This document shows, piece by piece, positions 14,902 to 24,808 of a DNA stretch of 64,000 nt. The stretch covers positions 124,001 through 188,000 of the forward strand of contig CBDFHJ010000010.1 of the NCBI GenBank assembly GCA_965247635.1, written 5' to 3'. The notes under the pieces are model-generated. The model made no database searches and was not told where the DNA came from. It saw nothing but the letters and a program-made list of their open reading frames with translations. Source of the DNA: CBDFHJ01 sp965247635 (GTDB taxonomy: Bacteria > Chloroflexota > Dehalococcoidia > Lucifugimonadales > Australimonadaceae). How positions within the stretch are numbered: position 1 is the stretch's first letter; the number at the start of each line of letters is the position of its first letter. Position numbers and translations under genes: made by a program.

Positions 14902-16014
14902 ATGGGTATGGAGCTTACGGTGGACCTCGCCAGCCAGGGGTTGACCGAAGAGGATATCATTCACATTCCGGGATTGCAGAGCCGTTGGGTTCGGCTGGCC
15001 AACGGGGCTGCGGCGCACTACGTGACCAGTGGCGACACGGGACCGGCGGTAATCCTGCTGCACGGTGGGATCGTCGGCTCGTCTGGAACGGCGGGGTGGC
15101 GCTTCATGGCGCCGTTCCTGGGAGCCAACGGCTTCCGCGTGTACTGTCCCGACCAGCCCGGTTTCGGTTTGTTTGACACCGGCCCCGCGGGGCAGGCGTA
15201 CGCGAACCTGGGCCAGCTGGGCCACGTCGAGTTCGTCAACGACTTCGCCGACGCCCTCTGCATCGACAAGTTCTTCCTCGGGGGCAACTCCATGGGCATG
15301 GGGAACACTGTTCAGTACACCATGCACTACCCCGAGCGCGTTCTGGGCATGCTGCCCATCGCCGGTAGCTTTGGCGACCTGGTAGACCCGGCACGGCGAG
15401 TGACTCCCAAGGATGGGAATTTCACCCTCAATACCGAGTACGTGAGCATTCCCTTCGACGGGACCGAGAAGAGCATGGTAGACCTGATGCTGGGCATCAT
15501 CTACAAGGCCAGTGCGGTATGGCCGTCGCTGGCCACCATGCGGACCAAGGCCGCGCTGAACCAGGCGGAGAGCACCAAGCTCCGGCAGGCCGCCGCCGAG
15601 CGCATTGCCTCGGACCCCAACCTGCAGCAGAAGGTCAGCCTCAAGGGCCGGTTCCAAAAGCTGACCGTGCCCGGCATATACCTCTACGGCCTTCAGGATG
15701 TACTGAGCCCGGTGGAGAACGGGTTCAACCAGGAGGAGTTAGGGTTCGACAACATCCAGTTCTTCTACCCGGACGAGTGCGGCCACCAGGGCCAGACCGA
15801 CCAGCCTGAGATGTTCAATCAGGTTGCCCTGGAGTTCTTCCGCGACGGCAAGGTGAGTTGGGAGACGGCCCAGTGGGCCGGCGTCTCGCGACGCACACCC
15901 ATCAAGGCCGGCCTGGTAGAGGAGCCGTCCGGAGGGTTCCCGAAGCCCGCCCTAAGCTTCTACGACAACCTCACTCGGGAGGCCAAGACGGCTGCCGGAG
16001 CAGCCGCCCGCTAA
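14902..16014 (+). CDS. Alpha/beta hydrolase (meta-cleavage-product-hydrolase-like)
   Basis: 370 aa. Oxyanion loop HGGIVGSSG, nucleophile elbow GGNSMGMG with Ser, and a late DECGHQGQ giving the catalytic His; the acid is probably in YGLQDVLSP. The long N-terminal extension and the C-terminal ~50-residue tail (WETAQWAGVSRR, LSFYDNL) are seen in Chloroflexota/SAR202 relatives linked to aromatic ring-cleavage products. Substrate unknown. ATG 14902 with AGAGGAGGGG upstream. A strong terminator follows. Confidence 0.82.
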   Translation: MGMELTVDLASQGLTEEDIIHIPGLQSRWVRLANGAAAHYVTSGDTGPAVILLHGGIVGSSGTAGWRFMAPFLGANGFRVYCPDQPGFGLFDTGPAGQAYANLGQLGHVEFVNDFADALCIDKFFLGGNSMGMGNTVQYTMHYPERVLGMLPIAGSFGDLVDPARRVTPKDGNFTLNTEYVSIPFDGTEKSMVDLMLGIIYKASAVWPSLATMRTKAALNQAESTKLRQAAAERIASDPNLQQKVSLKGRFQKLTVPGIYLYGLQDVLSPVENGFNQEELGFDNIQFFYPDECGHQGQTDQPEMFNQVALEFFRDGKVSWETAQWAGVSRRTPIKAGLVEEPSGGFPKPALSFYDNLTREAKTAAGAAAR

Positions 16015-16031
16015 CCCGCTCCGGTATGAAG

Positions 16032-16069
16032 AGACAGGCCCCGAGGGTTATCGGGGCCTGTCTCTTTTT
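16032..16069 (+). terminator. Rho-independent terminator
   Basis: 13-base stem agacaggccccga / tcggggcctgtct, 6-base loop, then ctttttg. 18 bases after the hydrolase stop codon. Confidence 0.92.
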
Positions 16070-16158
16070 GGGTAAGTCCTTGCCTAACCTACACTAGCGA
16101 AGGTCTCAGGCCGCTACCCCTGTCTTCGACCGTGGCCCACGCTGGCTTTCTTAGTCTA

Positions 16159-16188
16159 TTGAACGATAGGCCCAGACGGCGCTAGAAT
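16159..16188 (+). promoter_or_regulatory. Promoter of tRNA-Gly
   Basis: TTGAAC (16159-16164), 18-base spacer, TAGAAT (16183-16188), ending 11 bases before the mature 5' end. Confidence 0.75.
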
Positions 16189-16199
16189 ACGTCCTGCTA

Positions 16200-16274
<75 letters not shown>

Positions 16275-17673
16275 ACATCCTCGACGCATACCCATCCCAA
16301 GCCCGTCCGGCTGCTCCTCGGTGGCCTGGTGCCCTGGCTGCCCATATAATCGGTGCTATGGGAGCGGCGTTCCATTTGCACTTCATCGCTGCCGTGGGGG
16401 TGTACCTGGTAGTGGCGTGTACTCAGCCGGGACCGACGGCAATGCCCACCTTCACGGCACCACCGCCTCCGACACCAACCCCTACCGTCACTCCTGCCGC
16501 AACGCCGACTTCCACCCTCACTGTCACACTGACGCCGACACCTACCCCCACCTTCACGCCGTCGCCGACCGCTACCCCACGTCCTCTCCTACACCACCGC
16601 CAAGCGAACCTAAACTGTTATGGAATTGGGCCAAGGTTGGAGAAGATGGTGAGCCGCTTCCAAGCTGTGGTGGTTCCATATTCACCCACCCTGTAGTAGA
16701 CCCGGAAGATGCTACCCCTTTCTTCTGGGAGAAGGGGGGATACCCACATGGCCACGTGGTGTACCGGGGTACTCGCGAGTTCAGTGAGGAGGCCCCACTG
16801 GCTGGTGTGCCTGTCTCAGAGCAGGTCCAACTGTATGCCCCCGCGGATATCTACTTCATGAACTTCGGGCGGGATGTCAGGGAGTCGCATGATGGGGGGA
16901 CGTACGAGGAGTGGGGCGTGTATACCATCATCTGCGAAGGCTACAGTCTGTTCTGGGGCCACGTTGGAACACCGATCGAAGAGGTCCTCGATAACTTCAG
17001 GACGACCGCTCCGGTCGAGTGGACCGACTGTCCAGCGTCAACAACCGAAGAGGCGCTGGTAACGACAGAAATTGGACACTGCCGATGGAACATGTTTCTC
17101 GATCCTCCAATTAAAGCAGGAACCCCCATCTGGAAATCCAGCGGGTACACAACAGGATTTGACTTTGGTCTTCAACTGTTTGGTCTCACGGCCGCGGAGC
17201 TCCAACAGCATCCCAGCTACGGGTACGCCATTAACCCTTGGGTTCACTCGGGTGGGAACGCTGTCTGTACGCTAGAGTACTTCCCGGAGCCCTATAGGAC
17301 GTCATACCTGGAATCGATGTCCGGTAGGTGCGGCCCGTTTAATCAAGACGTACCGGGCACTGCCATGGGGATGTGGCTGCCAATACCACCGCTTGCCGAC
17401 GGGAGCATCCCTAACCATGGACATGGGACTGTATGGGACGCATTGGGAGAAGGGGATACTTCAGGGCTTTACCTTCACCAAGACTGGATAGATGACTCGG
17501 TGCACAAGGTGAATATCGGGAGCCAGTTGCCCAATATCCCAGCGGGTAAGTATCGGGTTGAGACGGTCGCAGACGGTCTTGTCAATCGTAAGTGGGACTC
17601 GGTGGTCCCGGGTGAGGTGTACTGCGCCGAACTTCACCGCCAGACATCTGTGTGGGGATCGGATGACACGGTC

Positions 17674-18837
17674 CAGAGGCTGATCCAGGAGTTGCTGGAG
17701 GAGGAGGTGACGGCGTTTCTGGGAAGGGCGAAGTCGGCGCTCAGATCCGACTCGGACAACGATACCGGCTATCGGAACGGATACGGCAGAGCCCGGAGGC
17801 TTACGCTGAGTTCGGGAACGATACAGCTGAGGCGGCCGCGAGTCCGCGATACCGAGGAGCGGTTCGAGAGCCGGCTGCTGCCGCTGTTCGTCAACAGGAC
17901 CAGGAAGGTTGCTGAGTTGATCCCCGAGCTGTACCTGCACGGTCTATCCGAAGGCGACTTCGATCTGGCTTTGCGGGGGCTGCTGGGAGAGGACGCACCG
18001 GTATCGGCGAGCACGGTGGCCCGGTTGAAGTCCAAGTGGAACGATGAGCTTGCCCAATGGCGCAGCCGGCCCCTAGATGACCTGGAAGTGGTCTACATGT
18101 GGGTGGATGGAGTCTACGTCAAGGCTGGTCTTGAGAAGGAGAAGGCGGCAGTACTGGTGGTGGTGGCGGCCCTGAGCGACGGGAGCAAGGTGGTGGTGAG
18201 CGCTGTTCCCGGATACAGGGAGTCCACAGAGAACTGGTCCGATGTGCTCAGGGACATGAGGCGCCGCGGGCTGGAGTGCCCGAGGCTGGTGGTTGGGGAC
18301 GGACACCTGGGCATCTGGGGAGCTCTGCGCAACGTCTATCCGCAGGCGGCAGAGCAACGCTGCTGGAACCACAAGATCGTAAACGTGCTCGCCAAGCTTC
18401 CAAAGCGACAACAGGACCAGGCCAAGCTCATGCTGCGTACTATCCCCTACGCGCCGACTCGGACAGAGGCTGAGCGGCTCAGGACGGTGTTCACCAGGTG
18501 GTGCGGCGACCATTCCTACGAGGCGGCCTCAGAGGCCTTGGAGCGGGACTGGGACCGCATGGTCACCTTCTATGACTTCCCAAAGGAGCACTGGGGGCAC
18601 CTTCGCACGACGAACCCGGTAGAATCACCCTTCGCGGCCCTCAGGCTTCGGACCGATGCCGCCAAGCGCTACAAGAGGGTCGATCGGGCGATAGCGGTGA
18701 TCTGGAAAATGTTGATGGTCGCCGAACAGCGCTTCAGGCGTCTGAAGGCCCCTGAGTTGATCGAAGACGTCTACCTCGGTGCACAGTATGCGGATGGAAT
18801 CGCCATTGAATCAACGGCTGAGAAGGTCGCCGCCTGA
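17674..18837 (+). pseudogene. IS256-family transposase, N-terminally truncated
   Basis: Mutator/IS256-type DDE transposase lacking the first ~26 residues found in the intact copy. The catalytic Asp regions (YMWVDGVYVKAG and VVGDGHLG) are present. The frame runs on from the interrupted lipoprotein without a stop, making a chance fusion of lipoprotein domain and transposase. It differs from the copy at 61462-62706 by only a handful of residues, so both insertions are recent. Confidence 0.88.
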
Positions 18838-18867
18838 TGTCGTTTACACACCTATTGACGTAACCTC
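17674..18867 (+). mobile_element. IS256-family element, left end deleted
   Basis: Nearly identical to the full copy at 61432-62799. The right end is intact (gtttacacacctattgacgtaacctc up to 18867) and followed by the target duplication acacggtc. The left ~165 bases, including the inverted repeat and transposase start, are gone. The junction is at GGTC, shared by the target duplication and the internal IS sequence, so a short-homology deletion explains it. Confidence 0.88.
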
Positions 18868-18997
18868 ACACGGTCACGGGAGTGGTACTGATTGAGGTGT
18901 CTGAGGATGGTCGGACGCTAACGATCGAAGGGATTACGCGAACGCAGTGCGGGGAAGGCCCGCATTCGTTCTCGACTGATGCGCACACGATGTATCG

Positions 18998-19029
18998 TTG
19001 AACCCCTCTTCGCAAATCCGGACTATAAT
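18998..19029 (+). promoter_or_regulatory. Possible promoter of the propeller/cytochrome lipoprotein gene
   Basis: Perfect TATAAT at 19024-19029, 19 bases before GTG 19048. TTGAAC at 18998-19003 is 20 bases upstream, a longer spacer than optimal. Confidence 0.45.
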
Positions 19030-19047
19030 TAAGCATAAGCCACGTTT

Positions 19048-20980
19048 GTGAAAGCCGCTGCTCTCGTTAGCATCTTCCTATTTCTTGGGCAGGGTTGCGC
19101 CTCACCAGAGCCGACTGCCACATCGACTCCCACTGAAATCCCTACGCCTACCGCAACGCCCGATCCCACTCCCACACTGACGCCGACTTCCACCCCCACC
19201 GTCACGCCGTCGCCGACCGCTACCCCAACGTCCTCTCCCACGCCGACGGCAACGCCTACCATGACCTCGGTGCCCTCGTTCGTGCCCTCGGACCGGCCCG
19301 TGCGCAGCAGCAGGATGATCGTCGTCGCCGATGCGCTGTGGACTGGCCATCCCGCCAGCCAAACGGTCACGCGTCTGAGCGTGTCCGATGGCCTCCCGGC
19401 GTGGCGGACCGACATTGGCTGCGAGCCGGCGACCATGGACCGCGCCGAGTCTCGCCTGTTCGTAGCCTGCTTCGACTCGGGCGAGCTAGTCGTGCTCGAC
19501 GATGCGACAGGCGAACAGCTCCTTCGGCGTTGGGTTGGCCATGGGCCGTTTGGGGTGCTGGCCGCGTCGGGCCGAGTGTACGTCTCCCTGGCCAACGAAG
19601 ACGCGCTCCTGGCGTTGCACGACGACTCATTAGCGGAGCTGGGCCGAGTTGCCACGGACCGCCAGCCACGGGGTCTCGCGCTTCAAGGCAACCGGTTATA
19701 CGTCGTCCATATGCTCGACGCCTCGGTGCGGGTCTGGGACGCCGAGAGCTTGGGACCCCTTGGGGAAGCGACCATCGGCTTTAATAGCGCGCTGGCGGAA
19801 AGCATCACCTTGCACCCCGACACGCCGCGTGCCTACGTCGCGCACCAGCGCCAGAACGTGACCAACATGGCGCGCCTATTCGATAGCACCGTGTTTCCGG
19901 TGGTCAGCACCTTGGATACCGAAGCGCTCCAGTCCGTGCGCCGGGAAGCGCTAACCCTGGACACCGTGGACACGCCCGTCGGCATGCCTGCCGCCGTCGT
20001 TTTGGGCCCGGATGGCACCACCCTCTACGTGGTGAACGCGGCCAGCGATGATATGTCGGTAGTCGACCTGGAGCAGGGGTTGGGCGTCGGGCATGTGGCC
20101 GTGGGCCACCACCCCCGGGAGGTGGCGCTCTCCTCCGACGGAATGCTGCTGTACATCCTCAATCTGGTCTCGGACGACGTCACCGTGGTGGCCACGGACA
20201 CCCTGGACGTGGTGGATACGTGGGGAGCTAGCCGAGGACCCCAGGCTGGCCGTTATCCAGCAGGGGGAGCGGCTCTTTCTGACCAGCCAGCCCGACGAGA
20301 TCGCTCGAGACAACTGGATCGCGTGCGCTTCGTGCCACTTCGACGCCGGGTCCGATGGGAAGACGTGGCTGGGCACCACGGGCGGCGCGCGCAATACCCC
20401 TGTCCTGCGTGGCATCGGTGACACCGAGCCCCTGCACTGGTCGGCCGACCGGGAAGACGTCCAGTCGTTCCGAAAGACCTTCACCGGACTGATGGCCGGG
20501 ACGGGGCTATCGGAGGCGGAGCTTGACGCGCTGGCCGAATACTTGAACAGCCTTCAGCCCCTCGTTAGCCCTTTGCGCCAGGTCGATGGGGCGCTTACCG
20601 AGGAGGCAAGGCAGGGCGCCGCGCTGTTCCAAGAGGCCGGCTGCGCGGTCTGCCACGGCCCGCCCCTGTTCACGGACCGACAGCTGCACGACGTGGGTAC
20701 GGGGGAACCTTTCCACGACCACCCATCCGGCGGAGGCACGGTGGCGGAGACAATGGGTCCCGCCTTCGATACCCCCAGCCTCCGCGAGCTGTGGCACACC
20801 GCCCCGTACCTGCACGACGGCCGGGCACCGACGCTGCGGGACGTGCTGGTTACCCACAACCCGGGCGGCCGTCACGGCGAGACGGGCGACCTCTCGGAGG
20901 CTGGCCTCTCGGCCATCGAGGCGTTCTTGCTCGCGTTGCCGCTGACGCTGGACGAGCTGGACAGCCTGTTTGGCGAATAG
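19048..20980 (+). pseudogene. Lipoprotein with Thr/Pro stalk, YVTN-type beta-propeller and di-haem cytochrome domain, frameshifted
   Basis: GTG 19048 opens a signal peptide with Cys after GQG, then a Thr/Pro stalk (residues ~20-70), then a beta-propeller with repeated blades (GTTLYVVNAASDDMSVVDL, LLYILNLVSDDVTVVATD). At the G4 run 20222-20225 one extra G shifts the frame. The other frame continues DTW(R)ELAEDPRLA into a cytochrome-c-peroxidase/MauG-like domain with haem motifs CASCH (20324-20338) and CAVCH (20642-20656), ending at 20980. The family is an exported electron-transfer or peroxidase-like protein. True decay or a base-calling error would look the same. Confidence 0.82.
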
Positions 20981-21667
20981 AGTATTTATAGGCCCGCTCA
21001 GTTCAGGTCGTAGATGTCGTCGCCAACCAAGGTCAGGAGCTTGGCAGCGTAGGCCTGTGCTCCGGAGGCGTCAGTGCCGCTGAGCAGGACGGAGATGAAC
21101 ACCTCGTCCGAGAACCCCGGTTCGTAGGTGTGCCGGCTCGTTATGTCGATGTTTAAGAACTCATCGCTCAGCTTGACCGGATCGTAGACCACCTCAACCA
21201 CTCCTCCTTGCGCTGTCAGCGGCCCCTGCTCCAACACAAAGCCAGGCATGCTGATGCTGTAGGAGCCCTCCACACCGACCCAGCCTTCGGGCACCCGGGG
21301 GTAGAAGCTGAGCGCTTAAAGAGCTGGGCCTTGGCGGGTTTCCTCGAGCTCCAGGTCATAGATGCCGAAACTCGGCAGCCCGAAATCAAGGCCGGTACTC
21401 AGATTGAAGCCCGACTTGAGCGGCGCCGCCAGCACCGATTCGCTGTACAGCGAGACGAAGTAGTCGAGGATTTCTTCCTCCGACTGGCCTACGGCCAACC
21501 GGTCGCGAAGGATCTGACGCATCTGCTTCGCTAAAGGCGTCTGAGACTGGTCGAGGTGTAGACCGTCAGCGATAATGGGACACATATAAGGGTAGGAAAA
21601 CCCGAGAGTCGGAGGGTGGTGTGAGCTCCTGAAATGAGGGTAGAGCTACCCACAGAAAGGAGCAGAT

Positions 21668-22075
21668 GTGTCCCAACTAGAAGTAAGCAAAGCAGAGGCC
21701 GCCGAGGAACGAAGCGAGCAGACCAGGTCTTTCGTCCGCACAGTGAAGGCGGCTGCCCGACGTAAGTACACCCCCGAAGAGAAGATCCGAATTGTTCTGG
21801 AGGGCTTCCGCCGCGAGGTCACAGTCAACGACCTGTGCCGGCGGGAGGGGATCAAGCCCCACTCCTACTACTCGTGGACCAAAGAGTTCATGGAGGCGGG
21901 CAAGGAGAGGTTGACCCGTGACTCGGTTCGGGACGCCACTCAGCATGAGGTAGGGCAACTCAAGCGAGAGAACGGGGAACTCAAGGAGCTAGTGGCCGAT
22001 CTGTCGCTGGAGGCGTACCGTCTCAAAAAAACGGCCATCCCCATGCCCCAGGACGCCACCGGTACCAGCGGATGA
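21668..22075 (+). CDS. IS3-like transposase OrfA
   Basis: 135 aa, helix-turn-helix protein binding the IS ends. RRKYTPEEKIRIVLEGF and NDLCRREGIKPHSYYSWTKEFMEAG form the HTH, followed by a leucine-zipper-like helix (VGQLKRENGELKELVADLSLEAYRL). GTG 21668 follows AAAGGAG. Its stop overlaps the orfB start as ATGA, so orfB is coupled by re-initiation, not by the -1 frameshift usual in IS3 elements. Confidence 0.9.
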   Translation: MSQLEVSKAEAAEERSEQTRSFVRTVKAAARRKYTPEEKIRIVLEGFRREVTVNDLCRREGIKPHSYYSWTKEFMEAGKERLTRDSVRDATQHEVGQLKRENGELKELVADLSLEAYRLKKTAIPMPQDATGTSG

Positions 22076-23058
22076 GCGCCCCGGAGAAGGCAGAGGTAGT
22101 TACCAAAGTATCCTCGTCTCCCCTCCCCAAGCGAAAGGTCCTCAGAGAGCTGGGCATCCCTAAGAGCACCTACTACCGGTGGCTCAGACGCCAAGACCAA
22201 CAAGGACTTGAGGACCGACCAGGAGGCGATCAGCCACCATGGAACCGTCTTACTATTCAGGAAGAACGCTCAGTCCTGTTATCAGCCAGGGAGATGCCAG
22301 AGCTGAGCTGCCGTCAGCTGGCCGCGGGGATCACCGACAACCAGGGCTTCTCAGTCTCAGAGTCCAGCGTCTACCGTATCCTGGGCAGGGAGGGCCTAGT
22401 GAAGAGGCCTGAGATGCGGTTGGCCGCGGGGAAGGAGTACCACCTCAAGACCACAGGACCTCACCAGATGTGGGCCACCGATGCCTCATACTTCAGGGTG
22501 GTTGGGTGGGGCTACTACTACCTGGTCACCGTTATGGACGACTACTCCCGCTTCATCCTGGCTCACAGGCTTCAGCAAGATATGACGGCCGACTCCTTCA
22601 TCGAGGTGGTCCAGGATGCTGTGGACACGACCAGCATGGACCAAGTTCCAGTCACAGACCGCACCAGGCTGCTGAGTGACAACGGTCCAGGCTATGTCTC
22701 AAGAGCATTCAGGGACTACCTGGGGATGGTTGGCATCAAGCACATCCTAGCAACTCCTTTCCACCCTCAGACCAACGGGAAGCTGGAGCGCTACCACCAG
22801 ACCATCAAACGGGACGTCAACCAGGTGCCTTATGAGTTGCCCGCCGACCTTGAGGCTGCTATCGCGGCCTTCGTCAGCTACTACAACTACCGGCGCTATC
22901 ACAAGGCTCTGGGCAACGTGACACCATCAGACGTGCTCAAGGGAAGACGGCAAGAGATCCTACAACGCAGGAAGGAGGTGAAGGCTCAAACCACCGAACG
23001 GCGACGACGCTACAACAGGGCCCTCAGGGAGCTCGCCAGACCTCCATCCAGCCCCTGA
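22072..23058 (+). CDS. IS3-like transposase OrfB (rve integrase)
   Basis: 328 aa. An N-terminal HTH (LGIPKSTYYRWLRR) precedes the rve catalytic core: WATDASYF (first Asp), LLSDNGPGYVS (second Asp) and TNGKLERYHQTIK (Glu). It ends with the typical YYNYRRYHKALGNVTPSDVL. The reading frame is intact, so the element may still be active. Starts at ATG 22072 inside the orfA stop. Confidence 0.93.
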   Translation: MSAPEKAEVVTKVSSSPLPKRKVLRELGIPKSTYYRWLRRQDQQGLEDRPGGDQPPWNRLTIQEERSVLLSAREMPELSCRQLAAGITDNQGFSVSESSVYRILGREGLVKRPEMRLAAGKEYHLKTTGPHQMWATDASYFRVVGWGYYYLVTVMDDYSRFILAHRLQQDMTADSFIEVVQDAVDTTSMDQVPVTDRTRLLSDNGPGYVSRAFRDYLGMVGIKHILATPFHPQTNGKLERYHQTIKRDVNQVPYELPADLEAAIAAFVSYYNYRRYHKALGNVTPSDVLKGRRQEILQRRKEVKAQTTERRRRYNRALRELARPPSSP

Positions 23059-24393
23059 TCTCTCGGCTCCCAATGTGTCCCACTTTTGCTGGTTGCTAAC
23101 ACTGGTCGAGGGTCTCTCCCGGACACACGGGGCAGAGGAGTTGTTTGTCTAGCGCCTGCGCACGTGCTTCAATCTGGGACCAGACCACAAAAAACTTGAA
23201 GCGCCCATTCTCTGCGCCCAAAACGCCGCCCGTCGGATACGGCGGCTCTACCTGGCCGGCCGAGGTCAGGCCGTCGTGCAGCACCTGTACGTCCACGGTC
23301 CACGCGCCCGGCTCGTCCACGGCGAACGTGTCGTCGGGCGCGGCGAAGTAGCCAATGGTGTTGGCCTGGCCGCTCATGGTGCGCACCGCTCCGCTGGGTG
23401 AGGTGACCTGGCCGGTGAACACGAACTGGTCCCCCACTTCGAGCACGGCCCCGGGACGCACCGCCGTGGGCACGATGAACAGGTCGATCTCCTCGCTCCT
23501 CAAGGTCATGATGGGCCCACCCGTGGGGCCGCCAGCGGCGCCCTGGAAGGGCGGGAAGACCCGCGAGCCGACCGGGTCGTCGTCTGGGACCTCCACCCAC
23601 AGCGAGCCGTAGATGGCCACCTCGCCGATTCCGAGGTCAGGCCGTTTGAAGACCGCGGCGCCGAACTGCCACTTCACGTCGTTGGGGCTATCGCCCTGGA
23701 CGCCCATACCCCGCTGGGCCAGGTAAAGATCTCCAAAACGCCAGTACGTGCCGCCGATGGCATCGGTTGTTACGGTCTCTCGCACGCGGACGCCAGGCCG
23801 CTCCACCGCCCGATAGGCATAGCCCCACTGGTCGATGGCGCCAGGATCAAAGGTGGCCTCGATGCCGCTGGCGGTGCTGATAAGCATGGGTAGCTCGCCG
23901 AGTGTTTGTCGCTCCTCAATGGAGGGTCCCTCCATGCGCGATTGCCACTGCCGCTCCGTCAGCAGGTCGGCCACCTCGCCTACGGTGTCTTGGACGCTCA
24001 CGCGCATCTGGACCGAGTCGTCATCGGTGGCCCAGACGATGTCGCCCGAGTGGTAGGGGAAGTTGAGGTGGTGTCCCCCCACCGCCACGCCGATGGCCTG
24101 GCGGCTGAACCAGGGCAACTGCTCGTCCACTTGGCCCGAGTCTTCGCCCCGGCGTCCATGGGCAATGAGGGCCGGCGACTGGGACGCCACCCCGCTGCCC
24201 CATCGCCGGGTCCCCATCCACAGCCGTCCCTCGTCGTCGGTGTAGCTGGCCCGCACCCGGACCAGGTACTCGCCTGCCTCGCTCAACTCGAAGGCCTCGC
24301 CGTTGCCGTCGAAGTAGCCAAACCGGTTGGCCGTCCCGGTCACCGAGTCGGTCAGCGGCGGCGAGCCGTCGAAGCTCCAACGACATCTCGATG

Positions 24394-24808
24394 TCGGCAA
24401 GCACGCCAGGGTAAACGTTGACCACAGCAGGCAATTGGTCGCCGGCCTCAAAGGGCGTCGAGGGCAGGGAGGCCGTCTCGATATCCAGCGTCTCGGCGGC
24501 CCATACCTCGAACGTGCCGTCAAGCGGATACTCCTGCCCCCAGACGTCCGGAACAGAGCCGGACATGGAGATGGTGTAGCGGCCGTACTCGGCGAATCTG
24601 ATCGGCAAGCACGCCAGGGTAAACGTTGACCACAGCAGGCATTGGTCGCCGGCCTCAAAGGGCGTCGAGGGCAGGGAGGCCGTCTCGATATCCAGCGTCT
24701 CGGCGGCCCATACCTCGAACGTGCCGTCAAGCGGATACTCCTGCCCCCAGACGTCCGGAACAGAGCCGGACATGGAGATGGTGTAGCGGCCGTACTCGGC
24801 GAACTGAT
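24394..24808. repeat. 208-bp tandem duplication in the mosaic pseudogene
   Basis: Two head-to-tail copies, about 24394-24601 and 24602-24808, almost identical. The second lacks one A (gcaggcattgg against gcaggcaattgg), shifting the frame. It duplicates ~69 residues (FAEYGRYTISMSGS... to ...TPFEAGDQ). Confidence 0.85.

Larger units (their letters stand above)
16358..19001 (+). pseudogene. Thr/Pro-stalk lipoprotein, frameshifted and split by an IS256-family element
   Basis: ATG 16358 starts a signal peptide ending in a lipobox (LVVAC) and a Thr/Pro-rich stalk. In the stalk (about 16579) one A is missing compared with the near-identical stalk at 19200-19240, which moves the frame. The next frame gives a ~350-residue secreted domain with many Trp/Tyr and paired Cys up to 17673. 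Bases 17674-18867 are IS DNA. After the 8-base duplication acacggtc (17666-17673 and 18868-18875) the frame resumes (VTGVVLIEVSEDGR...) and stops at 19001. GC is visibly lower than in flanking genes. The domain is not one I recognise. Confidence 0.8.
21557..23101 (+). mobile_element. IS3-like insertion sequence, 1545 bp, 10-bp target duplication
   Basis: Ends tgtagaccgtcagcgataatgggacacat and, inverted at the right, tgttagcaaccagcaaaagtgggacacat-type repeats (29 bases, imperfect). The flanks carry the direct repeat ctggtcgagg (21547-21556 and 23102-23111). Removing the element and one repeat restores a continuous CcmH reading frame on the minus strand. Confidence 0.88.

Noticed and set aside
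16440..16600. Repetitive cac/acc-rich DNA resembling a repeat array
   Set aside because: It encodes Thr/Pro lipoprotein stalks; there are no regular spacers, so it is not a CRISPR array.
16321..18837. 838-codon frame read as one genuine lipoprotein-transposase fusion protein
   Set aside because: Target duplication and restored downstream frame show it is an insertion scar; its first ~85 codons are also the wrong phase of the stalk.
20215..20230. Programmed frameshift joining propeller and cytochrome domains
   Set aside because: The G4 run is not a recognised slippery heptamer and no downstream structure stood out; decay or sequencing error is simpler.
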